Source: Rhodococcoides corynebacterioides
GTDB taxonomy: Bacteria; Actinomycetota; Actinomycetes; Mycobacteriales; Mycobacteriaceae
Length of the DNA: 64,000 bases
Reading direction: 5' to 3'
Assembly (NCBI RefSeq): GCF_019834675.1
Contig: NZ_JABUBU010000001.1
Location: 434,001-498,000, forward strand
Numbering within the stretch: the stretch's first letter is position 1; each line of letters starts with the position of its first letter. Below, in pieces: positions 7,670-16,032 of the stretch. The position numbers and the translations under genes were made by a program. The notes under the pieces are model-generated. The model saw only the letters and a program-made list of their open reading frames with translations, was not told the origin of the DNA and searched no databases.

Positions 7670-9340
7670 TCAGGCGGGCTTCAGCAGATCGCGGTCACGG
7701 GCGACCGAGGAGGCCAGCGTTCGGTAGCCCTGGTCGTCGAAGTGCGCGGTCACGCGGTCCGGTTCCACGGAGACCACCTCGCCCTCGCCCCACTGCTCGT
7801 GACGCACTCGGTCACCGGGCGCCAGGCCGAGGTCCGTGCCGCCCGAGCCGGCTGCCGCGGCCGTCCGGTCGGCGCGTCCCGACTCGCAGGAGTCGCACCG
7901 GCCGCACCGATCGTCGTCGGTCGCGTCGTCCGGTGCCGCGCCGAAGTATTCGAGCAGCATCCGTCGCCGACAGCGTCCGGCCTCGGCGTAGTGCCGCATC
8001 ATCTCCACGCGCGAGGTGGCGGCCGACTCCTCCGCCTCGGCGGCGGCGCGGACCCGAGCCATCACGGCGCGGACGTCCGAGTCGAGGTCGACCCATCCGG
8101 CAGTCCCGTCGTCACCGCGGTCCAACCGCACGGCGCCGACGCGTTCGAGCAGGTCGAGCGCAGTTCCCGCCGAGCGGGCGCTGACCGACGGCAGCGCCGT
8201 GATGGCGTCCGTCGGCAACGGATCGGTCGAGGCGACGACGGCGCGCAGAACCGTGCGGACCACCTTCTGGTTCGGTCGGCGAACGGCGAAGAAATTCTGC
8301 AGCCCGAGATCCTCCGCGCGGTAGTGCAGGATGGCCCGGGCGGATTCTCCGTCTCGTCCGGCGCGACCGAACTCCTGGTAGTAGCGCTCCAGGGAATCCG
8401 GCGGTGCGGCGTGGACGACGAAGCGGACGTTCGGATTGTCGATGCCCATCCCGAAGGCGGACGTGGCGATCACGACGTCGACGTCGCCGCTCACGAAGCG
8501 TCGGTGAACCTCGCTCCGATTCCTGGCCGACAGTCCGCCGTGATACGCGAGCGCGCGCAGGTCGTGCTGGGCGAACAGGTCCGCGTACTGCGTCGTCGCG
8601 GCGCGGGTCGCGGTGTAGACCAGGCCCGTCCCGGCGCCACGCGCGAGATCGACCACGTCGTGGACGACCGCGCTCACCACGTCGTCGGCGTGCGCGTGAT
8701 GGCGAACCGAGAGATGGATGCCGGGGCGATCGACGTCGCCCAGGACGAGCAAGGGCTCCGTCAACCCGAGCCGCGCGACGATCTCGTCGCGGACGGGCGG
8801 TGGCGCCGTCGCCGTCAACGCGAGGATCGGAGGCCGCCCCACGGCGTTCGCGAACTCGGCGATGCGGAGATAGGCCGGGCGGAAGTCGTGACCCCAGGCG
8901 GCGATGCAGTGGGCCTCGTCGACGACCACGGCGCCCACGGACAGGAACGTCAGGCGCTCCCGCACCTCGGACCGCGCTGCCTGCTCGGGCGTGAGATAGA
9001 GGAGCACCCCGGTCTCGGCGTCGGCGACCCGGCGCCACGCCTTCTCCGTACGGGAGGCCGAGAGTCCGGAGTGGATGGCGACCGCCGTGACGGCATCGGT
9101 GTCGGCCACGGCGAGAACCTGATCGTGCTGGAGCGCGATGAGGGGTGAGATCACCACGGTCACTCCGTCGAGCATCGTCGCGGCGACGCGGTACACGACG
9201 GACTTGCCGAACCCGCTGGCGAGCACCCCGAGCACGTCGCACCCGGCCAGCAGTGCTTCCACGGCGCGTCGTTGATCCGGCTTGAGGTGATCGATTCCCA
9301 GTTCCGCTGCGTGCCGATCGATGTCCTGTACCGCGTTCAC
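7670..9340 (-). CDS. recQ: RecQ family ATP-dependent DNA helicase
   Basis: A 3'-5' DNA helicase of about 556 aa. Motif I is LASGFGKS (residues 40-47), motif II VVVDEAHCIAAWGHDFRPAY, and motif VI QEFGRAGRDG. After the helicase core comes a RecQ-type zinc-binding region (CRRRMLLEYFG, then CGRCDSC). The last ~40 residues (RVRHEQWGEGEVVSVEPDRVTAHFDDQGYRTL) look like a small beta-barrel fused in place of an HRDC domain. The open frame runs upstream to 9607 but overlaps the phospholipase gene. GTG 9340 (VNAVQDIDRH) is the best start although its ribosome site is weak. Confidence 0.88.
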   Translation of the reverse strand: MNAVQDIDRHAAELGIDHLKPDQRRAVEALLAGCDVLGVLASGFGKSVVYRVAATMLDGVTVVISPLIALQHDQVLAVADTDAVTAVAIHSGLSASRTEKAWRRVADAETGVLLYLTPEQAARSEVRERLTFLSVGAVVVDEAHCIAAWGHDFRPAYLRIAEFANAVGRPPILALTATAPPPVRDEIVARLGLTEPLLVLGDVDRPGIHLSVRHHAHADDVVSAVVHDVVDLARGAGTGLVYTATRAATTQYADLFAQHDLRALAYHGGLSARNRSEVHRRFVSGDVDVVIATSAFGMGIDNPNVRFVVHAAPPDSLERYYQEFGRAGRDGESARAILHYRAEDLGLQNFFAVRRPNQKVVRTVLRAVVASTDPLPTDAITALPSVSARSAGTALDLLERVGAVRLDRGDDGTAGWVDLDSDVRAVMARVRAAAEAEESAATSRVEMMRHYAEAGRCRRRMLLEYFGAAPDDATDDDRCGRCDSCESGRADRTAAAAGSGGTDLGLAPGDRVRHEQWGEGEVVSVEPDRVTAHFDDQGYRTLASSVARDRDLLKPA

Positions 9341-9399
9341 CGTCGGCTGATACCCGGTGCGGGGACGGAGAAACGACGGACACTCGTACGGGGTCGTCG

Positions 9400-11079
9400 T
9401 CAGAACCGGCGCGTGAACCGCAGTCGCCAGGGCCGTCCGTCCGGATCGACCACCACGCGGTAGAGCCACGAGAACACCCGCTGCTTCCACACCGGAGGAA
9501 CCTCGATGGCGTGTCGACGCAGTCGCCCGGCCGGGCGGGGTCCGTGGCGACCGCCGTCGTGCCAGTCGTCGAGGGCGGACACGCTGCGGGCGACGGCGTC
9601 GAAGCACGCGTCCGGGTCGAGCAGATCGGATGTGTCGTCTATTCCGTTGCGGGAGAGGTGTTCCGCCATTAGTCCGAGTCGGAGCTCGCGGGCGAACACC
9701 CGAGCGCCGTCGCCCAGCCCGCCGGGGTCGAGCGGCTCCCGTGGATCGCGCTCGGTGTCGACCACCGCGGCGGTCAGCTCCGAATCATGGGTCCAGGAAC
9801 GGCGATTGAAGTTGTCACTGCCGATCGCGGCCCACACGTCGTCGATCACGCATGCCTTGGAGTGCACGTAGACCGGCACGCTCTCGTCGTTCTCGATGTC
9901 GAGGACCAGCACGCGGTCCGACCCCGCGCTCCGCAGGATGTCCAGTGCCGCAGCGTGACCGAGCAGTGACGGGGGAATCGTCACGGCGCTGTCGTCGTCG
10001 AGGTGGCGTGGCACCACCACGATCATGCGCAGGGTCGGCGAGCGTCGCAGTGCGCTCGCGAACACGCGCGCGACGTCGACCGACCACAGGTACTGATCCT
10101 CGATGTACACGAGGCGTTCCGCCCGGGAGAGGGCCTTCGCGTAGGCCCGGGCGGCGCTGCGTTCGCCGTCGGTCGCGAACGGATACGCGGGGCGGCGCCG
10201 GGGATAGGTGCGGAGCAGCTGGACGGTGCAGGTTCCGGGCTCCGGGGGATCGGGCAGTTCCGTCGGCAGCACCGACGGCTCGCGTCGATGCCGACGCACC
10301 AGGTCCGAGAAGACGTGCCACGGCAGGCGGGAGAGCGCAGCCGGGTCCTCCCACCGTTCACGGAACGTGTCCTCGACGTCGCGCACGGCCGGGCCCGTGA
10401 TCTCGAGTTGGATGTCGTGCCAGGCAGGGGTCTCGCCGTACTCCGGCGGGAACGGCCGCGACAGCGGATCGCCGTGGTGCCGCGCGTCGTCCCGTCGCGC
10501 GCGTGCGAGGTCGATGCCGCCGACGAACGCGACGTTGCCGTCCGCGCGGTCGGGGGAGCGCATCACCACCAACTTCTGGTGATGCGACCCGAAGGCCAGC
10601 ACCCGTTGGTCGAGGACGCACTCGCCGCCGGCGTCCTCGAGCGCCATCGCCAGCGACGAGTTCTTGTCACCCGTGTAGCCGAACAGGCCGCTGTGGGAGC
10701 GCCACATCAGCCCCCGTACCGCCGCACCGCGGCGAGCCGCGTCGCTCAGGGCGTCCTCGACGGTGGGCCCCGAGTCGCCGAGAACCTGCTCGGGGTCGCC
10801 GCGCCAATCGGTGAACAGCACCAGATCGCCCGGACCGGCCGCGGCGAGATGGTCGCCGAGCACCTCGAAGTAGGTGGCGCCGTGCACCAGGGTGCGGCAG
10901 GCATTGCCCTCGGTCCACGGGCGGATGCGCGTGTCGGGGTTCCCGCGTTCCTCGGCCGTCAGCAGCCAGGGGTGCGCGTCGTGGTCGAAGGTGCTGTCGG
11001 CCAGGATCGACGACCGTCCCAGCGCGTGGGAGAGTCGGTCGATCGTCCGGAGGAGAAGACTGCCGACGCCGTCGGTCAC
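9400..11079 (-). CDS. Phospholipase D-like protein with two HKD motifs
   Basis: A 559-aa member of the PLD superfamily, which hydrolyses or transfers phosphodiesters. Two active-site motifs are visible: HHQKLVVMRSPD followed by FVGGIDLA, and HSKACVIDD followed by GSDNFNRRSW. There is no clear signal peptide, so it may act in the cytoplasm or at the membrane. The GTG at 11079 overlaps the idi stop (GTGA), so translation is coupled to idi. The open frame upstream of 11079 is idi read in another frame. The substrate is unknown; cardiolipin-synthase-like enzymes are also in this superfamily, but the membrane anchor they usually carry is not obvious here. Confidence 0.87.
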   Translation of the reverse strand: MTDGVGSLLLRTIDRLSHALGRSSILADSTFDHDAHPWLLTAEERGNPDTRIRPWTEGNACRTLVHGATYFEVLGDHLAAAGPGDLVLFTDWRGDPEQVLGDSGPTVEDALSDAARRGAAVRGLMWRSHSGLFGYTGDKNSSLAMALEDAGGECVLDQRVLAFGSHHQKLVVMRSPDRADGNVAFVGGIDLARARRDDARHHGDPLSRPFPPEYGETPAWHDIQLEITGPAVRDVEDTFRERWEDPAALSRLPWHVFSDLVRRHRREPSVLPTELPDPPEPGTCTVQLLRTYPRRRPAYPFATDGERSAARAYAKALSRAERLVYIEDQYLWSVDVARVFASALRRSPTLRMIVVVPRHLDDDSAVTIPPSLLGHAAALDILRSAGSDRVLVLDIENDESVPVYVHSKACVIDDVWAAIGSDNFNRRSWTHDSELTAAVVDTERDPREPLDPGGLGDGARVFARELRLGLMAEHLSRNGIDDTSDLLDPDACFDAVARSVSALDDWHDGGRHGPRPAGRLRRHAIEVPPVWKQRVFSWLYRVVVDPDGRPWRLRFTRRF

Positions 11080-11672
11080 AGCGGCCGCGCCGCGGGCGGC
11101 AACAGCGCCGCGTCGCTCACCGGCCAGGACCGAGGGTCCGGCCCCAGCTGCTGCAACTGCCGCACCTGATCCTGACACCACGGCGAGAGTTCGCTGGTTC
11201 CGCTCGCGACGTCGTCGACGATCTCCGTCCAGGTCTGCCACCGGTGCTCGGCCACCTCGTCGGGCCGCGGGTCGACGACGGCAGCGTCGTAGCGAACCAG
11301 GAACACCGGGCAGATCTCGTGCTCCACCACCCCGTTGTCCATCACGGCGCGGTAGCGGAACCGGGGCAGTACGGGGTCGGCCGCGGCAGCGTCGATGCCC
11401 AGCTCGTGGGCGAGGCGCCGAAGCACGGCGCGATCGAGCGGCTCGCCGGGGGCGGGATGGCCGCAGCACGAGTTGGTCCACACTCCGGGCCACGTGAGCT
11501 TGGTCAGGGCCCGGCGGGTGACGAGCACCCGACCGTCGGGGTCGACCACGTAGCTCGAGAACGCCAGGTGCAACGGCGTGTCCTCGTGATGGACGGTGGC
11601 TTTCTCCTGCGTTCCCACGGCGATTCCGTCGTCGTCGACGAGGACCACCATCTCCGGGGAGGTTGTTCTCAC
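11076..11672 (-). CDS. idi: Isopentenyl-diphosphate delta-isomerase, type I
   Basis: Interconverts IPP and DMAPP in isoprenoid synthesis (198 aa). The conserved Cys motif is TNSCCGHP. The Nudix-like fold contains RRLAHELG and VMDNGVVEHEICPVF, with the conserved Glu residues. Start GTG 11672 gives a short N-terminal lead; an in-frame ATG seven codons later is an alternative and neither has a strong ribosome site. It lies 22 bases after the JmjC gene on the same strand and overlaps the PLD gene by 4 bp, so a shared transcript is likely. Confidence 0.93.
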   Translation of the reverse strand: MRTTSPEMVVLVDDDGIAVGTQEKATVHHEDTPLHLAFSSYVVDPDGRVLVTRRALTKLTWPGVWTNSCCGHPAPGEPLDRAVLRRLAHELGIDAAAADPVLPRFRYRAVMDNGVVEHEICPVFLVRYDAAVVDPRPDEVAEHRWQTWTEIVDDVASGTSELSPWCQDQVRQLQQLGPDPRSWPVSDAALLPPAARPL

Positions 11673-11694
11673 CCCGTCCAGAGTAGAGGTCGAA

Positions 11695-12957
11695 TCAGCG
11701 ATCGTCGGACCCGATCACCAGCACACCCTCGCGGACCAGACGCCGCACCACGACCGCGCCGTCGTCCCCGTCCAGTCCGGGGAGGTCGCCGACGGTCAGG
11801 GTCTTCCCGCCGAGCAGGGCGTCCAGCGCCGGGGCGCACTCGATCGGCAGCGAGATCGTCGTCCGACGGGTGCGCACGTGCACTCGCTCGGCGTCGGTGT
11901 CCGTCCGCACGACGAGCCCCGGGCGGCGACGGACCGGCGTGGCCGCATTCAGCGCGGCCAGCGCGTCGACGGTGGCGAGCGGACGGACCGGTGCCGGACG
12001 GGTGACGTCGGCGAACCGGCGACGGACGCGCTCGCCGACCGACACGGTCAGCGACGGGTCCGGGTCACCGGCCACGGCGGCGAGGTCGGACAGCACGGAC
12101 TGCACGTGCGGCGCGACCGCGTCCGGGTCGGTGAGATCGATCCCGAGGGGGAGCGGGGCGCGGAACCCGGCGTCGTCGGCGAGGGCCGCGACGATCTGCC
12201 GCAGGAGATCGTGGCGGGTGAACGCCGACATCCCCACGGTGAGGTGGATCGACGTCGCGCCCAGCGCCTCGGCGGAATGGATCCATCCGCGCGGGACGTA
12301 GAGCGCGTCGCCGGGGCGGAGCACGGTGTCGAGGGCGGGGGGTTCGGCGGCCCGCGCGGCGACCGCGGCGCGATGATCCGTCCACGGCTGGTCGGCGAGC
12401 GGGTGCTCGTGGACCGGCGGGTGCAGGATCCAGCGCTTCTCGCCGGCGATCTGGAGCACGAACACGTCGTGCACGTCGTGGTGCGGATCGAATCCGCGGC
12501 TCGACGCCGGCGTGATGTAGGAGTTGACCTGGACGGGGTGGCCGATCTCGGCGACCAGGTCCCCGGTGAACCGGATGAGTGCCGGCCAGAGGCGATGCAG
12601 ACCCTGCAGGACCAGGGTGTGGCCGTCGGCGAACGCGGCCAGGACACCGGTGGAGTCGAGCTGGTCGGTGACCTCGGCCCCGAACCCACCAGAGCCGGTG
12701 TAGCGGGACCGGTCGGTGATTGCGCCGTCCTTGGCCATGCGGACGAACGGGGTGCGCACGCCGCGCTCGGAGATCAACTCGTCGACGGCGTCGGCCGTCA
12801 GCAGGTCGTCGAACGAGGCCGGGAGGTCGGCCGCGCGCGTCAGCAGGGGCTCACGGCCCCAGTGGCGGTCGGCGAACTCGCGGCGATCGAGAGTGGTGAG
12901 ACGAGACAGCGCGGACCGGGTGACCGGTCCGCGCTGCTCGTGGTGCTGCAGGCTCAA
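11695..12957 (-). CDS. JmjC/cupin-type 2-oxoglutarate oxygenase (ribosomal-oxygenase-like)
   Basis: A 420-aa protein of the JmjC 'cupin-like' hydroxylase group (relatives include YcfD/RoxA and NO66/MINA53, which hydroxylate Arg or His in proteins). Expected iron ligands are the HxD triad H159/D161 (FDPHHDVHDVFVLQ) and the distal His227 (VPRGWIHSAEA), in a double-stranded beta-helix. The C-terminal ~150 residues resemble the dimer/winged-helix regions of these enzymes (GKTLTVGDLPGLDGDDGAVVVRRL). The start is TTG 12957, overlapping the stop of the upstream repeat-protein gene by 4 bp (TTGA). That coupling suggests the repeat protein is its partner or substrate. Confidence 0.85.
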   Translation of the reverse strand: MSLQHHEQRGPVTRSALSRLTTLDRREFADRHWGREPLLTRAADLPASFDDLLTADAVDELISERGVRTPFVRMAKDGAITDRSRYTGSGGFGAEVTDQLDSTGVLAAFADGHTLVLQGLHRLWPALIRFTGDLVAEIGHPVQVNSYITPASSRGFDPHHDVHDVFVLQIAGEKRWILHPPVHEHPLADQPWTDHRAAVAARAAEPPALDTVLRPGDALYVPRGWIHSAEALGATSIHLTVGMSAFTRHDLLRQIVAALADDAGFRAPLPLGIDLTDPDAVAPHVQSVLSDLAAVAGDPDPSLTVSVGERVRRRFADVTRPAPVRPLATVDALAALNAATPVRRRPGLVVRTDTDAERVHVRTRRTTISLPIECAPALDALLGGKTLTVGDLPGLDGDDGAVVVRRLVREGVLVIGSDDR

Positions 12958-13211
12958 GCCGTACCGTCCGCGCCGCCGTCGTGGCCGCCGGGGTTCGAGC
13001 CGCCGTCGGCCGGGCCCTCGCCCGAGGCCGCGGAGCCGTCGGCGCCGCCGTCGTGGCCGCCGGGGTTGGAGCCGCCGTCGGCCGGGCCCTCGGTGGGCGA
13101 GGCCGAGCCGTCGGCACCGCCGTCGTGGCCGCCGGGGTTCGAGCCGCCGTCGGCCGGACCCTCGCCGCCGGCCGACCCGGTGGTGGTGATGTCGTCGTCG
13201 TTGATAGCCAT
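12954..13211 (-). CDS. Small Gly/Asp-rich protein with three 24-residue repeats
   Basis: An 85-aa protein. A 16-residue leader (MAINDDDITTTGSAGG) is followed by three copies of a 24-residue unit at 17-40, 41-64 and 65-85, sharing the core EGPADGGSNPGGHDGGADG. Only the last few residues of each unit vary; the third copy is shortened. The ATG at 13211 has AAAGG about 10 bases upstream. Its TGA overlaps the TTG of the JmjC oxygenase gene. There is no signal peptide and no Cys, and it looks intrinsically disordered. I do not recognise the family. It could be an oxygenase substrate, a ribosomally made peptide precursor, or a metal-binding disordered protein. Confidence 0.75.
   Translation of the reverse strand: MAINDDDITTTGSAGGEGPADGGSNPGGHDGGADGSASPTEGPADGGSNPGGHDGGADGSAASGEGPADGGSNPGGHDGGADGTA
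12966..13163. repeat. 72-bp direct repeat, three copies
   Basis: Three tandem copies with a 72-bp period (the GTGGCCGCC landmark recurs at 12981, 13053 and 13125). They lie wholly inside the small repeat-protein gene and keep its frame. Copies are nearly identical at the DNA level, so copy number may vary between strains. Confidence 0.85.
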
Positions 13212-13249
13212 CGCACAGAACCTTTCGTCGCTCGAGATGCTTCTCGCCG

Positions 13250-14644
13250 CTACGAGTTGACGGTCTCCGCGTTTTCCAAACCCCGCCCCCGCGTCCGGCG
13301 CAGACCGAGATGGAGCACGGCTCCGACGGCGAGGAGAATGCCCGCCCGCAGCCACGTGTCGGCGGTCTGCTGGGTGGCCAGCACGACGCAACTGATCAGG
13401 GCGAGGACGGGCAGGATCACCGGCGTGCGGAAGTGCGGGTGGTCCACCCGGTCACGGCGCAGGACCAGGACCGCGAGGTTGGTGCTGACGAAGACGACCA
13501 GCAACAGCAGCACGACGGTCTCGGCCAGCGCGGCGACGGTGCCCGTGGCGCAGAGGATCATCGCGATGACGGTGGTCGCGACGATGGCGACCCACGGCGT
13601 CCGACGTCGCGGCAGGACCCGCGCCCCGGCGCCCGGCAGCAGACGCTGCCGGGCCATGCCGTAGGTCAGACGGCTCGCCATGATCATCGTCAGCAGGGCG
13701 CCGTTGGCGACGGCGACGAGGGCGATGAGGCCGAACAGCCGATCGGGGACGCCGACGTCCGCGGCGGAGACGACCGCCAGCAGCGGGGCGGAGGTCTCGG
13801 CGAGTTCCGACGACGGCACGACGGCGCTGACCGCCAGTCCCACGGCGACGTAGACGGCGCCCGCGACGCCGAGCGAGAGGAACAGGGCCCGCGGGTAGAC
13901 CCGGTGCACGTCCCGCACCTCCTCTGCCATGTTGGCGCTGGTCTCGAAGCCGACGAACGAGTAGAACGCGAGCAGCGCCGCGGCGAGAACGGCGACCGCC
14001 GGGCTCGCGGTGTCGGTGAACTCGAGGGTGCGTCCGGGGTCGCCGTCCCCGCGGCCGACCACGACGGCCGCCAACGCGACCACCAGCATGAGGCCCCCGA
14101 CCTCGACGACGGTCATCACCACGTTGGCGCGCATCGATTCCTTGATGCCGCGGGCGTTGAGCAGGGCCACGACCCCGAGGAAGACCAGCGCCGCCGGGAC
14201 GGTGGGCACGTCGAGGAACGTCCCGAGGTAGTCCCCGGCGAACGCGAGCGACAGGCCCGCGGCGCTGGTGACGCCCGCGGCGAGCATCGAGAACCCGACG
14301 AGGAAGGAGACGGCCGGACGTCGGAAGGCGCGCTCGGCGAACACGGCCGCGCCACCGGCCTTCGGATACTTGGTGACCAGTTCGGCGTACGACGAGGCTG
14401 TCAGCATCGCCATCGCGAGGGCGACGAGCAGCGGTACCCACACGGCGCCGCCGACCTTGCCGGCGATCTCGCCGACGAGCGCGTAGATCCCGGCTCCGAG
14501 CACGTCGCCGAGGATGAAGACGAACAGCAGCTTCCCGGTGATCGCGGATTTCAGCGGACTCGACCCGGCCGAATCACGTTCGTTCGCAGGGGAATCGGCG
14601 TCGCCGGTGGGTCGAGCATCGGCGTCGCGGGACACAGGGTTCAT
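13250..14644 (-). CDS. APC-family amino-acid permease
   Basis: A 464-aa inner-membrane transporter of the amino acid-polyamine-organocation superfamily. After a ~32-residue hydrophilic N-terminus there are about 12 hydrophobic segments, the first being LLFVFILGDVLGAGIYALVG with the typical GAGIY helix break. FYSFVGFETSANMAEEVRDV is the conserved TM6 region. The substrate is unknown. It ends 38 bases upstream of the small repeat-protein gene on the same strand, so co-transcription with the repeat protein and oxygenase is possible. The ATG at 14644 faces the divergent manganese catalase gene. Confidence 0.88.
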   Translation of the reverse strand: MNPVSRDADARPTGDADSPANERDSAGSSPLKSAITGKLLFVFILGDVLGAGIYALVGEIAGKVGGAVWVPLLVALAMAMLTASSYAELVTKYPKAGGAAVFAERAFRRPAVSFLVGFSMLAAGVTSAAGLSLAFAGDYLGTFLDVPTVPAALVFLGVVALLNARGIKESMRANVVMTVVEVGGLMLVVALAAVVVGRGDGDPGRTLEFTDTASPAVAVLAAALLAFYSFVGFETSANMAEEVRDVHRVYPRALFLSLGVAGAVYVAVGLAVSAVVPSSELAETSAPLLAVVSAADVGVPDRLFGLIALVAVANGALLTMIMASRLTYGMARQRLLPGAGARVLPRRRTPWVAIVATTVIAMILCATGTVAALAETVVLLLLVVFVSTNLAVLVLRRDRVDHPHFRTPVILPVLALISCVVLATQQTADTWLRAGILLAVGAVLHLGLRRTRGRGLENAETVNS

Positions 14645-14704
14645 CCCGCGGGTGTACCCGACGAACGGGTCGTTACTCCGGCGCAGGAAACGTTTTCGTG
14701 CACC

Positions 14705-14728
14705 GTTTGCCCGGTTCGGCCTCGGGTA
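14705..14728 (+). promoter_or_regulatory. Sigma-F/B-type promoter of manganese catalase
   Basis: GTTT (14705-14708), a 15-base spacer and GGGTA (14724-14728). It lies about 90 bases upstream of the catalase ATG, in the divergent gap with the APC permease. Confidence 0.65.
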
Positions 14729-14818
14729 GTCGGCCCGCGTCCGAGAGGCTCGCCTGGATGGAGCACCCCGACAGGCGCAGCACGATCACACGTTCGTCCC
14801 ACCAGTCGGGAGACACCC

Positions 14819-15730
14819 ATGTTTCGTCACACGGACCACTTGCAGTTCGACGTCGCGCCGGAGAAGCCGGACCCCGTCTACGCCCGCAAGTTGCAGGAAC
14901 TGATCGGCGGCGCCTACGGCGAGATGACCGTCACCATGCAGTACCTGTTCCAGGGCTGGAACTGCCGCATGAAGGGCAAGTACAAGGACCTCATCATGGA
15001 CATCGCGACCGAGGAGATCGGTCACGTCGAGATGCTCGCGACCATGGTCGCGCGCCTGCTCGAGGGTGCGCCCGCCACCGAGTCCACCAAGAACGCGGCC
15101 ATGGATCCCGTGGTCGCCGCGGTCATGGGCGGCATGGATCCGCAGCAGGCCATCGTCTCCGGCGGTGGGCCCTCGCTCGCCGACAGCAACGGTGTCCCCT
15201 GGAACGGTCGCTTCATCGTCGCGAGCGGCAACCTGCTGGCGGACTTCCGCGCCAACGTCGCCGCCGAGGCCCAGGGCCGGGTGCAGACCGCCCGCCTGTG
15301 GCACATGACGGACGACCCCGGCGTGAAGGCCATGCTCAAGTTCAACCTCGCCCGCGACACCTACCACCAGAACATGTGGCTGGCGGCGATCGAGGAACTG
15401 CAGGCGGACGGCCTGGAAGGCGTCGTCGCCCCGAACGACCTGTTCGACGAGGAGTACGAGGAGCACGCGAGCACGCTCTGGCACCTCTCGGACGGCACCG
15501 AGTCCGACAAGGGTCGGTGGGCGCACGGCACCGCACCGGACGGACGCCACGAGAACAAGTTTCTCGCCGACCCCCAGCCGCTCGGCAACGTGCAGGCCGG
15601 CCCGCCGCCGGACCCCAAGCTGTACGCGACGTACGACGGCGCGCTGGGCGAGCCGTCCAACGCCGAGCTGGGCACCGAGAAGGGCGTCATGGGCAAGATC
15701 AAGGAGACGCTCGACCCCAACGCCGGCTGA
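14819..15730 (+). CDS. Manganese catalase (non-heme)
   Basis: Di-manganese catalase of 303 aa that removes hydrogen peroxide. The four-helix bundle carries ligand motifs: ELIGGAYGEMTVTMQY (Glu), ATEEIGHVEMLATM (Glu-x-x-His), NVAAEAQGRVQTARL (Glu) and RDTYHQNMWLAAIEEL (His and Glu). A C-terminal loop region rich in Pro/Gly follows, as in the family. The ATG at 14819 is preceded by GGGAGA; an in-frame extension upstream to 13310 crosses the permease gene and is spurious. The sigma-F-type promoter and hairpin terminator indicate a single-gene stress unit. Confidence 0.93.
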   Translation: MFRHTDHLQFDVAPEKPDPVYARKLQELIGGAYGEMTVTMQYLFQGWNCRMKGKYKDLIMDIATEEIGHVEMLATMVARLLEGAPATESTKNAAMDPVVAAVMGGMDPQQAIVSGGGPSLADSNGVPWNGRFIVASGNLLADFRANVAAEAQGRVQTARLWHMTDDPGVKAMLKFNLARDTYHQNMWLAAIEELQADGLEGVVAPNDLFDEEYEEHASTLWHLSDGTESDKGRWAHGTAPDGRHENKFLADPQPLGNVQAGPPPDPKLYATYDGALGEPSNAELGTEKGVMGKIKETLDPNAG

Positions 15731-15760
15731 CGTTCACCCGGCGAACGTCCCGCCGAGAAT

Positions 15761-15796
15761 ACGAAGCCCTCGGTAGCTCGCTACCGGGGGCTTCGT
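15761..15796 (+). terminator. Terminator of manganese catalase
   Basis: Stem ACGAAGCCCTCGGTAG / CTACCGGGGGCTTCGT (16 bp, one mismatch) with a CTCG loop, 30 bases after the stop. From here to 15974 I see no gene or other structure. Confidence 0.75.
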
Positions 15797-15974
15797 GGTG
15801 ATCGGATGGTTGTGAATTCTCGTGTTTCAGCGCTGCGTCGAATCGCCGGTCGGCGTCCGGATCGGACGCGGCAGACGATGCGCGGCAACGGGTTTCGACT
15901 CGTCGATGGGCACCACCAACCTTCGAGGAGAACCAGGTGTACGGGCACCTTCGACGATAAACCCGGCCCCCCGT

Positions 15975-16032
15975 GTTGTCCAGAGATCGGTGGCCCGGAG
16001 ATCGTTGTCCGGAGATCGGTTGCCCGGAGTTA
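15975..16032. repeat. Short tandem repeat, four imperfect 14-15 bp copies
   Basis: Units resembling TTGTCCGGAGATCGG recur at 15, 14 and 15 base steps (GAGATCG at 15983, 15998 and 16012; GAGTTAC at 16027). The last copy runs into the stop codon of the heme catalase gene. Confidence 0.7.

Noticed and set aside
12954-13170. Possible CRISPR-like or tRNA signal from repeated GGTTCGAGCC-like DNA
   Set aside because: The repeats are protein-coding with a 72-bp period and no variable spacers. No cloverleaf can be drawn around the GTTCGAG sequences.
13310-15730. N-terminal extension of manganese catalase by about 500 residues
   Set aside because: The extension is antisense to the APC permease. The ATG at 14819 has a ribosome site and gives normal family length.
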